Positions 50,515-59,611 of a DNA stretch of 64,000 bases are shown piece by piece. The DNA comes from Thermodesulforhabdaceae bacterium (GTDB lineage: Bacteria > Desulfobacterota > Syntrophobacteria > Syntrophobacterales > Thermodesulforhabdaceae). The notes under the pieces were generated by a model that was given only the letters and a program-made list of their open reading frames with translations, was not told where the DNA came from and searched no databases. The DNA lies in contig JBBFKT010000001.1 in NCBI GenBank assembly GCA_037482015.1, positions 186,001-250,000 of the forward strand, written 5' to 3'. A program made the translations under genes and the position numbers. How positions within the stretch are numbered: the first letter of the stretch is position 1; each line of letters starts with the position of its first letter.

Positions 50515-53193
50515 CTATCGCGCCATATTGGCTATAAGTTCTTTAGCTTTTTCTAAGGCATCGGGGAGTTTTTCAGGTTGAGTTCCCCCGGCCTGTGCCA
50601 TATCAGCTCGTCCTCCACCGCGCCCTCCAACAATTTCAGCAAGTTCCTTTATCATGTTTCCAGCGTGGCATGTTTTAGTAAAGTCTTGTGAAACCCCCAC
50701 CAGAAGCAGTGCCTTTCCTTCATGACGGCTTCCCAATACAAGCACGCTTCTTTCTAGATATTTTTCTTTAAATCTATCGTATATTTCGCGTAGTCTTTTG
50801 GGATCTTCAACATCCACTTCGGCAATGATAGCTGTAATGTTTCCGATCTGCTGAGGCTGCTCTAGAATATCTTGAGATTTAGTTGCAATAAGGCTTTGCT
50901 TTAGACGTTCTATTTCCTTTTCAAGTAGCTTTTGATGTTCCATGAGCTTTTCGATACGACTGGGTACATCATCTAACCTGCTTTTTACAAGATTTGCGGT
51001 TTCTTTAAGAAGTTTTCTCCAGTTTCTAGCAGTTTCGATGGCCCTTCTACCTGCGACTGCTTCTATTCTCCGAACCCCCGCAGCAACGCTTGTTTCTTCT
51101 AGAATAAAGAACATGCCTATGTCAGATGTCCTGCCTGTATGTGTGCCGCCGCAGAGTTCTTTGCTTAGTTCGGCAATTTCCACAAGTCTTACACGATCAC
51201 CATACTTTTCCTCAAAAAGTGCAATAGCTCCTGACGAAAGTGCCTCATCGAATGCCATTTCTCTAACGCTGACAGGTCTATCTCTTTGGATTTCTTCATT
51301 TACGAGATCTTCAATTAATTGAAGTTCTTCTTCCGTGAGAGCCTTAAAATGGGTAAAGTCGAACCGGAATCGTTCCGGCGCAACCAAAGATCCAGCCTGG
51401 CGGACGTGATCTCCCAACACTTTTCTTAGCACGGCATGTAGAATGTGAGTTGCAGTATGGTGTCGAGCCGTATCACGGCGCAAATCTTCATAAACGATAA
51501 GATCAACTTCATCTCCAACTTTTATCTGACCTTCTCGAATTTGAGCAATGTGAACAATTAAATCACCCGGTAGCTTTTTCGTGTCGTTTACGTCAACGAT
51601 GCCTTTTGGTCCTCCAATAGTTCCTCTGTCTCCAACCTGTCCGCCCGATTCTCCATAAAAGGGGGTTTCCCGAGTTACAATTTCAACCTGTTCGCCGGCT
51701 GAAGCTTCTTCAATCATTTGTCCATTGCAGACGATAGCCATAATGCGGCTTCGGGCTTTAGTGGTTGTGTAACCAAGGAAGATCGTTGATCCATGTTCGG
51801 TAACAAATTCTCTGTAAGCCTCAGCGGGTAACTGTTCTCCGCTCCCCTTCCACGATTTTCTGGATTGCTCTCGCTGAATAGTCATAAGTTCTTCGTAACG
51901 TGCAAGGTTTACAGAGAAGTTCAGTTGTTTTGCCATGTCGGTTACTATATCGGTTGGGAATCCGTAAGTATCGTATAGTTTGAAAACAAGTTCCCCGGGG
52001 ATTTCTTTTTGTCCGGCATCCTGTAGGCGTTCAATTTCTTGGTGAAGGAGTTTTAGTCCAAAGTCTAGAGTCTCACTGAATCTTTTTTCTTCGTGGGAGA
52101 TAACTTCCTGAATGTAAGAAAGATTTTCCACAACTTCGGGATACGCATCAGCCATAGTTTCTGCTACAGCCGGGGCGACATCGTAAAGGAACGGTCTGTC
52201 AAGTCCCAGGAATCGTCCATGCCTTAGAGCTCGGCGGATGACTCTACGTAAAACATAACCCCGACCTTCGTTAGATGGAAGGACTCCATCGTTTATCAGA
52301 AAAGTGGCAGCTCGAGCATGATCAGCGATAACCTTTATAGAAACATCGTGGCGCTTATCGGTTCCATAGGCATGTCCGCTTATTTCTTCAATCCTGGCCA
52401 TGATAGGGGCAAAAAGGTCGGTATCGTAGTTAGACGGCATACCTTGCACCACGGCGGCTATTCGCTCAAGTCCCATACCGGTATCTATGCTGGGTTTGGG
52501 TAAAGGTTCTAGGGAGCCGTCTGATTTTCGATTAAATTGCATGAAAACAAGGTTCCACAATTCAAGATAGCGGTCGCAATCACAGCCGGGCTTGCAATCC
52601 GGATTGCCACAACCGTAGGCTTCACCCTGATCTATGATGATTTCTGAGCAGGGACCGCACGGTCCAGTATCACCCATCATCCAGAAGTTATCTTTTGTAG
52701 GAAAGGCGAGGATCCTGTTTTCGGGAAGATAACGAGCCCACAGTTTACGAGCTTCTTCATCGGGACCTATACCCATAATCTGATCGCCTTCGTGCACTGT
52801 GGCATATAGTTTGTCTTTTGGAAGTCCAAGATTTTCTGTGAGGAAATGCCAGGCAAATTCTATAGCTTCTTTTTTGAAGTAGTCTCCAAAAGAGAAGTTC
52901 CCAAGCATCTCAAAAAAAGTATGGTGGCGAGCTGTATAACCAACATTTTCAAGGTCGTTGTGTTTCCCACCCGCTCTCATACATTTTTGGCTGGATGTTG
53001 CTCTGGTGTAAGAGCGTTTCTCTTCGCCCAAAAAACATCTTTTGAACTGCACCATGCCGGCATTTGTAAAAAGAAGAGTTGGGTCATCTTTTGGGATAAG
53101 TGAGGAACTCTTTACAACCGTGTGTCCTCTCTCCCTGAAAAAATCCAAAAATTCTGCTCGAATTTTCCTCGCCTTTTTTCTTTCCATGCCCAT
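50515..53193 (-). CDS. alaS: Alanyl-tRNA synthetase
   Basis: 892-residue class II synthetase charging tRNA-Ala. Aminoacylation core at the N terminus (LTFTNAGMVQFK-type motif as LLFTNAGMVQFKRCFLGEE; RHHTFFEMLGNFSFGDYF; GMGLERIAAV), a Cys cluster CGNPDCKPGCDCDRYLELWN, editing domain with the HTATH zinc motif (RHHTATHILHAVL, CGGTHTGRTSDIG), and C-terminal GGRGGGRADMAQAGG. Full length and intact. It follows recA with a 15-base gap, as in many bacteria. Confidence 0.97.
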   Translation of the reverse strand: MGMERKKARKIRAEFLDFFRERGHTVVKSSSLIPKDDPTLLFTNAGMVQFKRCFLGEEKRSYTRATSSQKCMRAGGKHNDLENVGYTARHHTFFEMLGNFSFGDYFKKEAIEFAWHFLTENLGLPKDKLYATVHEGDQIMGIGPDEEARKLWARYLPENRILAFPTKDNFWMMGDTGPCGPCSEIIIDQGEAYGCGNPDCKPGCDCDRYLELWNLVFMQFNRKSDGSLEPLPKPSIDTGMGLERIAAVVQGMPSNYDTDLFAPIMARIEEISGHAYGTDKRHDVSIKVIADHARAATFLINDGVLPSNEGRGYVLRRVIRRALRHGRFLGLDRPFLYDVAPAVAETMADAYPEVVENLSYIQEVISHEEKRFSETLDFGLKLLHQEIERLQDAGQKEIPGELVFKLYDTYGFPTDIVTDMAKQLNFSVNLARYEELMTIQREQSRKSWKGSGEQLPAEAYREFVTEHGSTIFLGYTTTKARSRIMAIVCNGQMIEEASAGEQVEIVTRETPFYGESGGQVGDRGTIGGPKGIVDVNDTKKLPGDLIVHIAQIREGQIKVGDEVDLIVYEDLRRDTARHHTATHILHAVLRKVLGDHVRQAGSLVAPERFRFDFTHFKALTEEELQLIEDLVNEEIQRDRPVSVREMAFDEALSSGAIALFEEKYGDRVRLVEIAELSKELCGGTHTGRTSDIGMFFILEETSVAAGVRRIEAVAGRRAIETARNWRKLLKETANLVKSRLDDVPSRIEKLMEHQKLLEKEIERLKQSLIATKSQDILEQPQQIGNITAIIAEVDVEDPKRLREIYDRFKEKYLERSVLVLGSRHEGKALLLVGVSQDFTKTCHAGNMIKELAEIVGGRGGGRADMAQAGGTQPEKLPDALEKAKELIANMAR

Positions 53194-53208
53194 CCCTCTG
53201 ACGTGGTT

Positions 53209-54261
53209 TTACTCCTCTTCAACGGCTTCCAGACTGTTTGAACTCGTGCTACCTATGATTGTAAAAGCTGACGGAAGCGATCGTATGGATCGAACCTTGC
53301 CTTCAATTTCTTCAAGAATGTCTTTACGCTCTTTTAAGAACTTTCGAGCATTTTCACGACCCTGGCCGAGTCTGGTTTCACCATAGGAATACCATGCGCC
53401 TGATTTATTAACTATGCCGAGACTGGTTGCAAGGTCAAGTATGTCAGCTTCTTTTGATATGCCTTCCTGAAAGAGAATATCAAATTCTGTTTCTCTAAAT
53501 GGAGGTGCAAGTTTGTTTTTAGCTACCTTAACTCGGACTCTGTTTCCAATAATATCATTTCCTTCCTTTACGGATCCTACACGTCTGATATCAAGCCGAA
53601 TTGATGCGTAGAATTTTAGAGCGTTTCCTCCAGTGGTGGTTTCAGAAGGACCATAGGTTACCCCGATTTTTTGCCGTATTTGATTTATGAAGACCACACA
53701 GGTTTTTGAACGGTTAATTGATGCCACTAGTTTTCTTAGAGCTTGACTCATGAGTCGTGCTTGAAGCCCAACATGGCTCTCGCCCATATCGCCTTCTATT
53801 TCTGCTTGCGGAACAAGAGCTGCCACCGAATCTATTACGATGACATCTATGGCATTGCTTCTGACAAGTATCTCTGCTATCTCAAGAGCCTGTTCTCCAT
53901 AGTCGGGCTGGCTGATGAGGAGATCCTCAACATTTACTCCAAGCCGTTTAGCATAATTAACGTCAAGCGCATGCTCGGCGTCAACAAAAGCTGCGACCCC
54001 ACCCTGTTTTTGGGCTTCCGCTATGATGTGAAGAGCAAGGGTAGTTTTTCCTGAAGATTCTGGTCCATAGATTTCTACAATGCGTCCTCGAGGAACTCCA
54101 CCAGTTCCCAGAGCAAGATCCAGAGAAAGCGCTCCGGTTGGTATTACAGAAATGCTCGCGTCATGGGCTTTTTCACCAAGGCGCATGATTGTGCCCTTGC
54201 CGTATTGTTTTTCTATCTGCGACAAGGCTGCGTCAATGACTTTCTGCCGATCGTCTGACAT
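53209..54261 (-). CDS. recA: Recombinase RecA
   Basis: 350-residue strand-exchange ATPase and SOS co-protease. Walker [10 protein letters not shown], Walker [14 protein letters not shown]1/L2 loops ([49 protein letters not shown]), C-terminal domain [17 protein letters not shown]. The acidic tail is short. No recX gene lies between recA and alaS. Confidence 0.97.
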   Translation of the reverse strand: MSDDRQKVIDAALSQIEKQYGKGTIMRLGEKAHDASISVIPTGALSLDLALGTGGVPRGRIVEIYGPESSGKTTLALHIIAEAQKQGGVAAFVDAEHALDVNYAKRLGVNVEDLLISQPDYGEQALEIAEILVRSNAIDVIVIDSVAALVPQAEIEGDMGESHVGLQARLMSQALRKLVASINRSKTCVVFINQIRQKIGVTYGPSETTTGGNALKFYASIRLDIRRVGSVKEGNDIIGNRVRVKVAKNKLAPPFRETEFDILFQEGISKEADILDLATSLGIVNKSGAWYSYGETRLGQGRENARKFLKERKDILEEIEGKVRSIRSLPSAFTIIGSTSSNSLEAVEEE

Positions 54262-54359
54262 GTTTTATTAATGCCTCCCAGGATTCAGGTTAGTCTGCAC
54301 AAATAGCCCGCCTTACTCTACCATCTATTTGTTTCTATGACAAGGATGGGGGAATCTGT

Positions 54360-54950
54360 TCAAATATTTTTGTCATGCGAGCTTGGGAGATCGAAACTAG
54401 CGGATGAAAGTTTTTGGTAAATTGCTCTGGAAGGAGTGAGCGTGCTCTTAAAAAGGACAATTTCATCAACGACAAATGGGGATGATTTGAAAGTTGTAAA
54501 CTTAGCTAGTGTCTGGCTAAGTTTTTCACTTCGAGAAATGTTTTTGGCCCTTCCTATCGTGAGATGTGGGGTAAATTCCCGATTTTCTCTGGCAAATCCA
54601 AGGTGTTCAAGTCTTTCTTCAATTTCTGCATAAAGAGCCTTGAGAGGATCTAAATCGCCTACCAGCCCTACCCATATAACCCTTATAGATTTCCAGGAAG
54701 GGAAAACTCCACAACCCTGAGGCGTAAGTTCGAAAGGTTTATGTTGCTTTGAAATATCGGCGATAACCGCTTCAATTTCCGATATGCGATTTAACTCCAC
54801 GTCGCCAAGAAACTTCAGAGTAAGGTGAATACCTTCCGGGTTTACCCATCGAATTTCTTTGGTGGCAGAAGGTATTAGAGAATTTTGGAGAGTTTTTAGA
54901 TCTTTCTTGACGCTTTCCGGAAGGTCAATGGCTATAAAAGTTCGTATCAT
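54360..54950 (-). CDS. thpR: RNA 2',3'-cyclic phosphodiesterase
   Basis: 196-residue 2H phosphoesterase. The two catalytic HxT motifs are HLTLKFLG (~43) and HLTIGRA (~124); the N terminus is MIRTFIAIDLPESVKKDL. The ATG at 54950 is chosen because it overlaps the TGA of cinA (ATGA). The family hydrolyses 2',3'-cyclic phosphate RNA ends in vitro; its role in the cell is poorly known. Order cinA-thpR-recA-alaS. Confidence 0.9.
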   Translation of the reverse strand: MIRTFIAIDLPESVKKDLKTLQNSLIPSATKEIRWVNPEGIHLTLKFLGDVELNRISEIEAVIADISKQHKPFELTPQGCGVFPSWKSIRVIWVGLVGDLDPLKALYAEIEERLEHLGFARENREFTPHLTIGRAKNISRSEKLSQTLAKFTTFKSSPFVVDEIVLFKSTLTPSRAIYQKLSSASFDLPSSHDKNI

Positions 54951-55450
54951 GTTTGAATTTCTTCCCATAGTAGCACCAATGCTGCTTCAACCGATTGGCG
55001 GCGAATTTCTTCGCGGTTTCCGTCAAATTTAAAGTGTTTAACCTTAACGCCTTCTGGAATTGCACAGGCGATATAAACAGTGCCCACAGGTTTATGGGGG
55101 GTGCCCCCTGTGGGGCCAGCTATTCCTGTTATGCTAATGCTTACATTGGCTCGTGAATGCTTTAGAGCTCCCTCAGCCATTTCTCGAGCCACTACATCGC
55201 TTACAGCTCCGAAAGTCTCAATGGCTTGAGCTGATACGCCAAGAAGCTCAATTTTGGCTTCATTACTGTAAGTTATAAAACCTCGGTCAAAATAATCAGA
55301 TGCTCCAGAAATGGATGTAATAAATCCTCCAAGCAACCCTCCTGTGCACGACTCGGCTATACAAAGCTTCCATCCCCTGGCTTTTAGCAAATTTCCAATT
55401 TTTCCTACTAGTGTGGAAAGTGTCTCCATATGACTTTTTTCAATTATCAA
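54947..55450 (-). CDS. pncC: CinA-type nicotinamide-nucleotide amidohydrolase (PncC domain only)
   Basis: 167-residue protein equal to the C-terminal deamidase domain of CinA, which converts NMN to nicotinate mononucleotide. Signature: CIAESCTGGLLGGFITSISGASDYFDRGFITYSNEAK, GAVSDVVAREMAEGAL and SITGIAGPTGGTPHKPVGTVYIA. The N-terminal COG1058 domain of full CinA is absent. Start: TTG at 55450 overlapping the previous stop, or ATG at 55429; neither has a strong ribosome site. Confidence 0.9.
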   Translation of the reverse strand: MIIEKSHMETLSTLVGKIGNLLKARGWKLCIAESCTGGLLGGFITSISGASDYFDRGFITYSNEAKIELLGVSAQAIETFGAVSDVVAREMAEGALKHSRANVSISITGIAGPTGGTPHKPVGTVYIACAIPEGVKVKHFKFDGNREEIRRQSVEAALVLLWEEIQT

Positions 55451-55938
55451 ACAGTTGCACCGCCAGTTGTGGCTATTTCAAAAATCCCGCGGGAACTTTT
55501 AGCAAGAATGCCTTTTTGCAAGAATTCTCTTATAATCATATCGGCTTTCTGTGTGATGGTTGTTTCTTTATACAGATCCTTAAATCGCTCCTTAAGAAAA
55601 TCCATTAGTTCTTTTCTTTCTGATTTTCCTTTTTCTTCAAAAAATTTCTGAATGGCGACTTTCATTTCGCTAGTTCCATCTGCAACACGAGCCCTCTGTC
55701 TTTTGGCTCTTTTCTGGGGCATCTGTTGCTTAAGTTCTAGCGGCTTTAATTCAGATCCCTTTTTAATTGTGGTCTCTTTTGTAAGTGTATTTATACTAAC
55801 ACTTACGCTATCAACTCCAAGTTTAGTAGCTTTTTGTAAAATTTCCCCTGCAAAAGAGTTTATCGATTCTAGGTCTCTTGAACTGATAGTAATTTTAAAC
55901 TCGTATAAAAGCTTAGTTACCATTTCTTGAGTATCCAT
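55447..55938 (-). CDS. Hypothetical protein with predicted C-terminal winged-helix-like region
   Basis: 163-residue soluble protein, unrecognised. The N-terminal half is mixed (VTKLLYEFKITISSRDLESINSFAGEILQKA), there is a basic linker (PQKRAKRQRARV), and the C-terminal half (KVAIQKFFEEKGKSERKELMDFLKERFKD...ADMIIREFLQKGILAKSSRGIFEIA) has the helix-helix-turn-helix-strand rhythm of a winged helix. A DNA-binding role is possible. AGGAGGGCAAG precedes the ATG. It is upstream of and overlapping cinA. Confidence 0.6.
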   Translation of the reverse strand: MDTQEMVTKLLYEFKITISSRDLESINSFAGEILQKATKLGVDSVSVSINTLTKETTIKKGSELKPLELKQQMPQKRAKRQRARVADGTSEMKVAIQKFFEEKGKSERKELMDFLKERFKDLYKETTITQKADMIIREFLQKGILAKSSRGIFEIATTGGATV

Positions 55939-56105
55939 AGTGTCTTGCCCTCCTTATGATGTTTGGTTTTTATCATAACCATTTATCAACAAGTTTAATA
56001 TAGAATTGTTTTTTAAGATTTTCCATAGAAAAATTTGTTGACACAGATACTTGGTTTAATTAATAGGCTGACGGTAAAAATTTTACAATCAGGAGGGGGT
56101 ATATT

Positions 56106-56552
56106 ATGGAAGAAAAAGAAAAAACAGGGTGCACTTTCATTTGTGCGAGAGATACCTATGACGGTGCAATTCCTCCTCTTATTCTTTCAATTAATGCTCG
56201 TCGTCTTGGTATGGACGCTACCGTCTTTTTTACTTTCATGGGTATTAATGTAATCAAAAAAAATGGTGCTAAAAAATGTAAATTTATTCCCCCTGGTTTT
56301 ATGGGAGCCATTCCAGGCATGGCAGCTATAGCTACCAAGATGATGAAGAAAAAAATGGATGCAGCAGGCATACCATCTCTTGAAGAGTTAATTGAAATGG
56401 CTCAGATGGAAGGTGTTAAGTTTGTTGCTTGTAAGATGACGGTTGATATGATGGAGTTAAAAGAAAGTGATTTTATTGATGGAGTAAGTATTCAAACTGC
56501 CGAAGAATATTTAAAACACGCAAGTAAGTGTCAAATTAACATGTTTATTTAA
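56106..56552 (+). CDS. DsrE/DsrF-like family protein
   Basis: 148-residue single-domain protein of the DsrE/F/H superfamily, DsrE2-like subgroup, small proteins often tied to sulfur transfer. N-terminal FICARDTYDGAIPPLILSINARRLGMDATVFFTFMGI, central FIPPGFMGAIPGMAAIATKMMKKKM, and C-terminal VKFVACKMTVDMMELKESDFIDGV, where Cys in ACKM is the conserved candidate sulfur carrier. AGGAGGGGG lies ~8 bases before the ATG. Stands alone. A sulfur-metabolism role is inferred from the family. Confidence 0.82.
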   Translation: MEEKEKTGCTFICARDTYDGAIPPLILSINARRLGMDATVFFTFMGINVIKKNGAKKCKFIPPGFMGAIPGMAAIATKMMKKKMDAAGIPSLEELIEMAQMEGVKFVACKMTVDMMELKESDFIDGVSIQTAEEYLKHASKCQINMFI

Positions 56553-56607
56553 TGATTCACTAAGGGACAGGGACATGAGCGAGTCTGATGCTCGCCCATG
56601 TCCTGTC

Positions 56608-56835
56608 TCAAACTGATGATTTCTTTGATAAATTACTGATGTCATCAGAATCTTCTTGATCGCAATCAGAGCAAAGATCCTTTTTTATAGGGCACAATTT
56701 CATATATGCTATTTTTTTCTCCATTTCCTCCTGAGTTCTAAAAACCCATAGAGATGGTTTAGTATAACAATACACTGCATAATCGCAATCACGACATTTC
56801 TCGTGATTGACCTGCCCTATCTTGAGCCGTTCCAT
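56608..56835 (-). CDS. Small cysteine-rich protein
   Basis: 75 residues from the ATG at 56835, chosen because AAAGG lies ~9 bases upstream. The frame is open to 56940, but that part is antisense-like and overlaps the HNH gene more. Cys pattern C-x2-C-x5-C (CRDCDYAVYC), then CPI and CSDCD, compatible with a zinc or iron-sulfur site. It overlaps the 3' end of the HNH gene by ~47 bases. No family recognised. Confidence 0.5.
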   Translation of the reverse strand: MERLKIGQVNHEKCRDCDYAVYCYTKPSLWVFRTQEEMEKKIAYMKLCPIKKDLCSDCDQEDSDDISNLSKKSSV

Positions 56836-57151
56836 TTTCATGAACCTTTTTCGCTTGCGTTGTGTTTGACAAATAATCTTCCCATTCACAGGGTAACCAA
56901 TATTTCTTTTTGTTGTTACAGCTTTTGCAGGCTGGCACAATATTGGACTTGGTTGAACGTCCTCCCCTAACTAATGGGACAATGTGATCCATCGTCAATT
57001 CATTTGGTGGGACAGCGGCACCGCAGTAGTAGCAATGTCCTTTAGATATCTTGCGCTGCCACCATCTTGTCTTTCTTAAAGCTCTAGCCTTTTCTTTTTC
57101 CTTTTTTATAAACTCGGGTGTAACACTTACAAGAAAGTAATATTCACTCAT
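56789..57151 (-). CDS. HNH endonuclease family protein
   Basis: 120-residue protein with an HNH nuclease core: Cys pair C40/C43 (HCYYCGA), the catalytic DHIVPLVRGG (D55, H56), Asn70, and the second Cys pair C75/C78 (ACKSCNNKK). The N terminus is highly basic (KKEKEKARALRKTRWWQRK). The start codon overlaps the stop of the chalcone-isomerase-like gene (ATGA). There are no restriction-methylation genes or phage genes around it, so its target is unknown. Confidence 0.83.
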   Translation of the reverse strand: MSEYYFLVSVTPEFIKKEKEKARALRKTRWWQRKISKGHCYYCGAAVPPNELTMDHIVPLVRGGRSTKSNIVPACKSCNNKKKYWLPCEWEDYLSNTTQAKKVHENGTAQDRAGQSREMS

Positions 57152-57735
57152 TTCGACTCACCTAACATACCAGCTTTTAACTCTGCTGAGGCGGGTTTAT
57201 CTCCAAACCATATGCCCCATAGAGCTTGCATAAATTCTTTTCCTAGTAATACTCCCTTGGATTTCCCTTTTATTATAATCTCGGTTCCTTTCGCGGGATC
57301 ATAACTTATTAAAATCTGCTCTCCCTTTTTTATTGGTTCATTAAAGAATCCAATAAATTGTTCGATTTGCTTTTTAAGTTCACCTTGTGCCTGAGGTGCC
57401 GTAATGGCAAAACCTTCTTTCCAACCTTCTTGCCACTTGTCGGCGGGGATTTCCTTATAAACCACATGAATCAAAACGGCCTTAGGTTCGTCGGATGATA
57501 TAACTTCCTTAGCGTTTTTACTGGGGGTTTTGATGTATAAGCCTGCGTAGTATCCTTCGATCATCATCTTTTTTCTTATGCCGACTCCGTTAAGCAGGCA
57601 TGTCTCATTTCCTATTTTTATGGAGTCAGGAAAATTTACACCTTTAAATTCTTTAGCTACTGCCAGTGAAAAGGCGAAAAGTAGTGTTCCGATGATAATC
57701 GTAAGAACAATTTGAACGTCAATTACTCTTTTCAT
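57148..57735 (-). CDS. Chalcone isomerase-like (CHI) domain protein, exported
   Basis: 195 residues from the ATG at 57735, which has GGAGGG 8 bases upstream; the longer frame to 57774 overlaps htrA. A signal-type helix (VQIVLTIIIGTLLFAFSLAVA) precedes a chalcone-isomerase-like domain (INGVGIRKKMMIEGYYAGLYIKTP-type block; VVYKEIPADKWQEGWKEGF; GKEFMQALWGIWFGDKPASAELKAGML). Bacterial members of this group are mostly fatty-acid-binding-like or of unknown role, not flavonoid enzymes. It follows htrA and is probably co-transcribed. Confidence 0.85.
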   Translation of the reverse strand: MKRVIDVQIVLTIIIGTLLFAFSLAVAKEFKGVNFPDSIKIGNETCLLNGVGIRKKMMIEGYYAGLYIKTPSKNAKEVISSDEPKAVLIHVVYKEIPADKWQEGWKEGFAITAPQAQGELKKQIEQFIGFFNEPIKKGEQILISYDPAKGTEIIIKGKSKGVLLGKEFMQALWGIWFGDKPASAELKAGMLGESK

Positions 57736-57757
57736 AGGTTTTGCCCTCCTTGACTTT

Positions 57758-59200
57758 TTATTTTTGTGACTCAAAAGGTGGTAATACTACATAGAAAGTG
57801 TGATCTCCTCTCTTGACAAGCAACACAAGACTTTCTGTCTTTTTAGCACTATCGATAGCCTGTTTAAAATCACGCACATTTTGAATCTTACGTCGATTTA
57901 TTTCTTTGATGAGATCCCCAGGTCTTAGCTTAGATTCTTCGGCCGGACTTCCTTCTTCAATTCCTGTAACTACAACGCCTGTTTCTAATTCATTCCATCC
58001 AAATTGTCTGGCAATTTCTGGAGTAATATTTTGCACAGAAATTCCCCATCCTTTTACCTTGTCTCCCAGGGGGGATTCCTTTTCAGAAAGTTTGACTTCA
58101 CCCTCGGGCATCGTTCCAATTGTGACTTCGACAGTTTTAATCTGTTTATCCCTTACCAACTGTATCTTCACCTTTGTGCCAGGTGGAGTGTTGGCCACCA
58201 TTCTCGAAAAGGCGTGGTAGTCCTCAACTTCGTTACCATTGTAGTTTGTTATTATGTCACCTCTTTGAATACCAGCCTTATCTGCTGGTCCGTTGGAAAT
58301 TACGTCAGCAACGAGAGCTCCTTTAGGGGTTTCAAGGCCAAAGGATTTGGCGATTTCGGGTGTAACATCCTGGATCATAACGCCTATCCAGCCTCGGATA
58401 ACCTTTCCCTTTTTAAGTTGCGGGAGAAGGTCTTTGGCCATATTAATCGGGATAGCAAAGCCAATTCCTTGACCTCTAGCAACAATGGCAGTGTTTATGC
58501 CTATAACTTCTCCTTTCATGTTGAAAAGAGGTCCGCCGCTATTTCCAGGATTGATAGCAGCATCGGTTTGGATGAAATCATCATAGGGGCCTGCTCCAAT
58601 TATACGTCCTTTCGCACTGATGATACCCGCAGTTACCGTATGCCCCAACCCAAAGGGGTTTCCAACCGCGATAACCCAATCCCCTACTCGAATAGTATTT
58701 GAATCGCCTAAAACAGCCGGTTCTGGAAAATCCTTGTCGGGTTTTACTTGCAAAAGGGCAATATCTGTTTTTGGATCTTTACCCACAACCTTTGCTTCAT
58801 ACTCTTTGCCGTTTTCTAGCTTTATTTTTATTTCCTGAGCTTTTTCAACAACGTGATTGTTGGTTAAAATATAACCTTCAGAACTTATTACAAAACCTGA
58901 GCCTAGAGAGTGGGTTTTGAAAGTTTGTTTTGGCATATCCCCAAAAAATCGTTTGAAAAAATCATCACCAAAGAAATCTCTAAACGGTGAGTCGGGACCA
59001 AAAAAAGGCTGAAGAGGATGGTCTTTAATTACCTGGGTAGTGGATATGTTAACAACTGACTTTCTAACTTTTTCTACTAGGTCAGCAAAAGAAGCTGGAG
59101 CCTGTGAGCCGCCGGCAAAGGGCCAGGAACAATTGCCTTTAAGCGGTAGGATCCATGTCAGAATCCCTATACACATTCCTACCAAAACTTTTTTTATCAT
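57758..59200 (-). CDS. degP: Periplasmic serine protease, HtrA/DegP (Do) family
   Basis: 480-residue envelope quality-control protease and chaperone. N-terminal hydrophobic export segment, trypsin-like domain with triad His116 (TNNHVV), Asp146 (KTDIALL), Ser221 (NPGNSGGPL), then two PDZ domains (from ~270 and ~385; GALVADVISNGPADKAGIQRGDII, GVVVTGIEEGSPAEESKLRPGDLI). A Phe-rich LA-loop region (PFFGPDSPFRDFFGDDFFKRFFG) is typical. GGAGG is just before the ATG. Downstream genes are the CHI-like and HNH genes. Confidence 0.94.
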   Translation of the reverse strand: MIKKVLVGMCIGILTWILPLKGNCSWPFAGGSQAPASFADLVEKVRKSVVNISTTQVIKDHPLQPFFGPDSPFRDFFGDDFFKRFFGDMPKQTFKTHSLGSGFVISSEGYILTNNHVVEKAQEIKIKLENGKEYEAKVVGKDPKTDIALLQVKPDKDFPEPAVLGDSNTIRVGDWVIAVGNPFGLGHTVTAGIISAKGRIIGAGPYDDFIQTDAAINPGNSGGPLFNMKGEVIGINTAIVARGQGIGFAIPINMAKDLLPQLKKGKVIRGWIGVMIQDVTPEIAKSFGLETPKGALVADVISNGPADKAGIQRGDIITNYNGNEVEDYHAFSRMVANTPPGTKVKIQLVRDKQIKTVEVTIGTMPEGEVKLSEKESPLGDKVKGWGISVQNITPEIARQFGWNELETGVVVTGIEEGSPAEESKLRPGDLIKEINRRKIQNVRDFKQAIDSAKKTESLVLLVKRGDHTFYVVLPPFESQK

Positions 59201-59611
59201 TTACCAACCTCCTTCAAAGGTTTGTGCCCGAATTAGTAATTTAATAGCTTTAGGCACCCACTTCCCATTCCCGCGAGCCTCGCGGTAGAGCAGGCTTAAG
59301 AGCCTGCCAGGCTACGTTTTAGGTTTAGAGAGCATAAAAGGCAAGATATTTTTCAACTGCTAACACCCTACAGCCTTAGTCTGCCACCCCATTTTTTATT
59401 CTAGCTTTGAAAGTGTCCAAAAAAGCAGTGGGGTATAACTCTCACATGAGTATTATATTGTTATGCTCAAGGCACTTCCACGCCCATACATGTCTTACCC
59501 TTTTCAGAGTTTCTAAATGTTTGCAAAACTCAAACTCTATATTAAATCTGTTATTGTTTGGGGTGTTGCTATTTGAAACCACCAATTCTGGAAAAAACTT
59601 TACTTTTAAAA
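59201..59611. other. Intergenic region between nfi and degP
   Basis: 411 bases. A hairpin at 59290-59307 (GCAGGCT/AGCCTGC) is the only clear structure. The opposite-strand short ORFs here lack ribosome sites and family features and are not reported. The degP promoter should lie here but is not obvious. Confidence 0.5.
59290..59307. terminator. Small GC hairpin between nfi and degP
   Basis: GCAGGCT-TAAG-AGCCTGC, a 7-bp perfect stem; on the plus strand CGTTTT follows some bases later. It could be a weak terminator or the base of a leader structure. Confidence 0.35.

Noticed and set aside
58004-58702. 232-codon ORF on the plus strand
   Set aside because: It lies fully antisense to degP, has no ribosome site and an odd composition; degP has all protease and PDZ motifs.
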